DNA of 7,090 nt from positions 1 through 7,090 of the forward strand of contig JAIPEV010000087.1 of the NCBI GenBank assembly GCA_021736965.1. Reading direction: 5' to 3'. The translations under genes were made by a program, and so were the position numbers. The notes beneath the pieces were generated by a model. The model ran no database searches. It worked only from the letters and a program-made list of their open reading frames with translations, and was not told the DNA's origin. This DNA is from Halanaerobiales bacterium. GTDB lineage: Bacteria; Bacillota; Halanaerobiia; Halanaerobiales; M55B127. This document shows, piece by piece, positions 7,006-7,090 of the stretch; the first letter of the stretch is position 1, and each line of letters begins with the position of its first letter.

Positions 7006-7011
7006 ACCTCC
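7006..7011 (-). promoter_or_regulatory. Ribosome-binding site deciding the TTG start of the ABC exporter
   Basis: Minus strand GGAGGT, 7 bases before TTG 6998. It is a near-perfect Shine-Dalgarno at ideal distance and shows that the upstream TTG 7013 in the same frame, which overlaps it, is not the start. Confidence 0.85.
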
Positions 7012-7018
7012 AAATGAT

Positions 7019-7047
7019 ATTATATAATATTAAATTAATAACCTCAA
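7019..7047 (-). promoter_or_regulatory. Candidate promoter of the envelope operon
   Basis: Minus strand TTGAGG (7047-7042), a 17-base spacer, then a perfect TATAAT (7024-7019). Transcription would start about 7012-7013, only a base or two before the GGAGGT, giving a leader of about 15 bases. The -35 matches 4/6. The region is AT-rich, so the -10 alone is weak evidence, but the spacing and the position before the operon are right. Confidence 0.5.
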
Positions 7048-7068
7048 TTAAATCTTAAGTCTTTAGTA

Positions 7069-7090
7069 TTTGACATCCTCCCCGCCCATT
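7069..7090. mobile_element. Possible terminal end of an IS200/IS605 (tnpB-type) element, cut by the window edge
   Basis: The stretch TTTGACATCCTCCCCGCCC at 7069-7087 has 9 G/C in the 11 bases CCTCCCCGCCC, within a region otherwise almost all A/T. From memory, ends of IS200/IS605 elements with tnpB often show this kind of sequence, a GACATCCTCCCCGCC strand whose complementary half forms a hairpin. Only one arm is visible; the other would lie beyond 7090. If right, the element lies to the right of the window and ends about 70 bases upstream of the exporter gene. No transposase or guide RNA is visible here. Confidence 0.4.

Noticed and set aside
1..7090. CRISPR arrays, tRNA or rRNA genes, and long direct repeats
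   Set aside because: Reading both strands showed no regularly spaced repeats, no cloverleaf-like sequence ending in CCA and no rRNA signature; coding sequence fills almost all of the window.

Overview
This window is about 30% GC by eye, and every recognisable gene is on the minus strand. Read in the direction of transcription (from high to low coordinates) it holds three blocks. (1) A three-gene cell-envelope operon at 6998-2985: an MsbA-type ABC exporter, an LpxB-related glycosyltransferase-like protein and a Wzy/WaaL-type O-antigen ligase. The spacings are 8 and 13 bases, and a strong Rho-independent terminator closes it at 2937-2962. (2) A single major-facilitator transporter at 2875-1619 with no conventional start codon behind its ribosome-binding site. 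(3) A ferrous-iron uptake operon, feoA-feoB, with a putative Fur box over its promoter. feoB runs off the left edge of the window.

The proteins are Lys/Ile-rich and AT-coded as in low-GC Firmicutes. The first operon, however, looks built for lipopolysaccharide-type molecules: a lipid A exporter family member, a protein of the lipid-A-disaccharide-synthase-related family and an O-antigen ligase. Together these suggest a diderm (outer-membrane-bearing) Firmicute, with the Halanaerobiales as my best guess. This is inference from gene content and composition; there is no rRNA or other marker here.

How the genes could work together: the ABC exporter would flip a lipid-linked glycan or lipid A-like molecule across the inner membrane. 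The LpxB-like protein would act on the cytoplasmic side in making that lipid or glycan. The ligase would join or polymerise O-antigen sugars on the periplasmic side. FeoA and FeoB form a separate Fe(II) importer, probably induced by iron shortage. The MFS protein has its own transcription context and no identifiable substrate.

The right edge (7069-7087) carries a GC-rich stretch that stands out from its surroundings and resembles the terminal sequence of IS200/IS605 (tnpB-type) elements. The rest of that element, if real, lies outside the window. I see no tRNA, rRNA, CRISPR array or convincing riboswitch. The envelope and iron genes are ordinary members of known families; the points worth a second look are the start of the MFS gene, the Fur site, the divergent FeoB motifs and the right edge.
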